Source: Campylobacterales bacterium
Lineage (GTDB): Bacteria > Campylobacterota > Campylobacteria > Campylobacterales > JACAEZ01
Reading direction: 5' to 3'
Assembly (NCBI GenBank): GCA_013388565.1
Contig: JACAEZ010000124.1
Location: 1 to 7,432, forward strand
DNA: 7,432 nucleotides
This document shows, piece after piece, positions 7,165-7,432 of the stretch (positions are counted from its first letter, which is position 1; the number at the start of each line of letters is the position of its first letter). The notes beneath the pieces were generated by a model, which worked only from the letters and a program-made list of their open reading frames with translations, was not told where the DNA came from and made no database searches. The translations under genes were made by a program, and so were the position numbers.

Positions 7165-7432
7165 TCAAAAATATCTCCTAAACCTAACATGCCTAAATTT
7201 TGATATTTTTTTAACTTCTCCATTTTCAATAACTTCAAAAACTTCCCTTTTTGTAGTAGCATAAACAGCTAAAAGATTGATATTTTTTGAAAAATTTACA
7301 CATTTATAAGTGGCTCCAAAATCTCCACTTATAAAAGCAAAATCACCTTTTTGACTATTTTGACTTAAATAGTCAAAAATAGGTTTTAAATATTCATCTA
7401 AACTTTCAATTTCAGGAGGCACATTGCTCCAA
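7165..7432 (-). CDS. csx20: Csx20-like CRISPR type III accessory protein (C-terminal part, cut by window edge)
   Basis: The frame is open to the right edge, so only about 88 C-terminal residues are visible. A GTG at 7420-7422 preceded by GGAG could look like a start. However, the codons before it read W-S-N-V in frame and fit the WSNxPPE segment I recall from Csx20, so the gene most likely begins outside the window. Other family-like parts are ESLDEYLKPIFDYL, GDFGATY (7306-7326), YATTKRE (7243-7263) and the C-terminal FRHVRFRRY. Csx20 is a small protein (about 130 residues) found beside type III CRISPR-Cas genes and reported to be a ring nuclease that degrades cyclic oligoadenylate signals, switching off the immune response. 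The assignment is from remembered family patterns, not a search. No cas gene or array is visible in the window. Confidence 0.68.
   Translation of the reverse strand, partial: WSNVPPEIESLDEYLKPIFDYLSQNSQKGDFAFISGDFGATYKCVNFSKNINLLAVYATTKREVFEVIENGEVKKISKFRHVRFRRYF

Noticed and set aside
7420..7422. GTG with GGAG upstream as the start of the right-edge gene
   Set aside because: The in-frame codons before it encode W-S-N, which fits the family segment WSNxPPE, and a start here would remove the N-terminal third of the expected protein.
7143..7432. CRISPR repeats near the csx20-like gene
   Set aside because: I looked for regularly spaced repeats of about 25-37 nt at the right end and found none; only a single short palindrome is present.

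Overview
The window looks like chromosomal DNA from a Campylobacterota (epsilonproteobacterial) species, most likely an Arcobacter- or Sulfurimonas-like bacterium. The base composition is very AT-rich (roughly 30% GC by eye), starts are AAGGA-type, and intergenic DNA is full of A and T runs. It encodes a DUF3373 outer-membrane barrel, a transmembrane chemoreceptor and a NiFe-hydrogenase maturation protein, a combination common in free-living or host-associated members of that phylum. The exact genus cannot be fixed from this sequence alone. I saw no tRNA, rRNA, insertion sequence or CRISPR array.

Layout. At the left, a short plus-strand gene of unknown function (103-342) faces the rest of the window, and a hairpin separates it from the convergent chemoreceptor. 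Everything else is on the minus strand. Read in the direction of transcription (right to left), the order is: the 3' part of a gene cut by the window edge that resembles csx20, a CRISPR type III ring-nuclease family; a DUF523-DUF1722 protein of the TudS/RudS tRNA-desulfidase type; hypF, coupled to it with a 1-nt gap and a TTG start; a 144-nt AT-rich gap; a small exported protein that looks like a cytochrome c without its haem site; the DUF3373 barrel; a strong hairpin; and the methyl-accepting chemotaxis protein.

How the genes may work together. There are three likely transcription units on the minus strand. The DUF523-DUF1722 gene and hypF form one tight unit with a clear extended -10 promoter. 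HypF supplies the CN ligands of NiFe hydrogenases, whose structural genes must lie elsewhere. The small exported protein and the barrel form a second unit (22-nt gap) with an envelope role; its own upstream region carries a tandem 10/11-bp repeat that could be a regulator site. The chemoreceptor lies 75 nt beyond the barrel, behind a hairpin, and may be read partly from it. The csx20-like fragment is the end of a different unit, and suggests that a type III CRISPR-Cas locus could lie just beyond the right edge.
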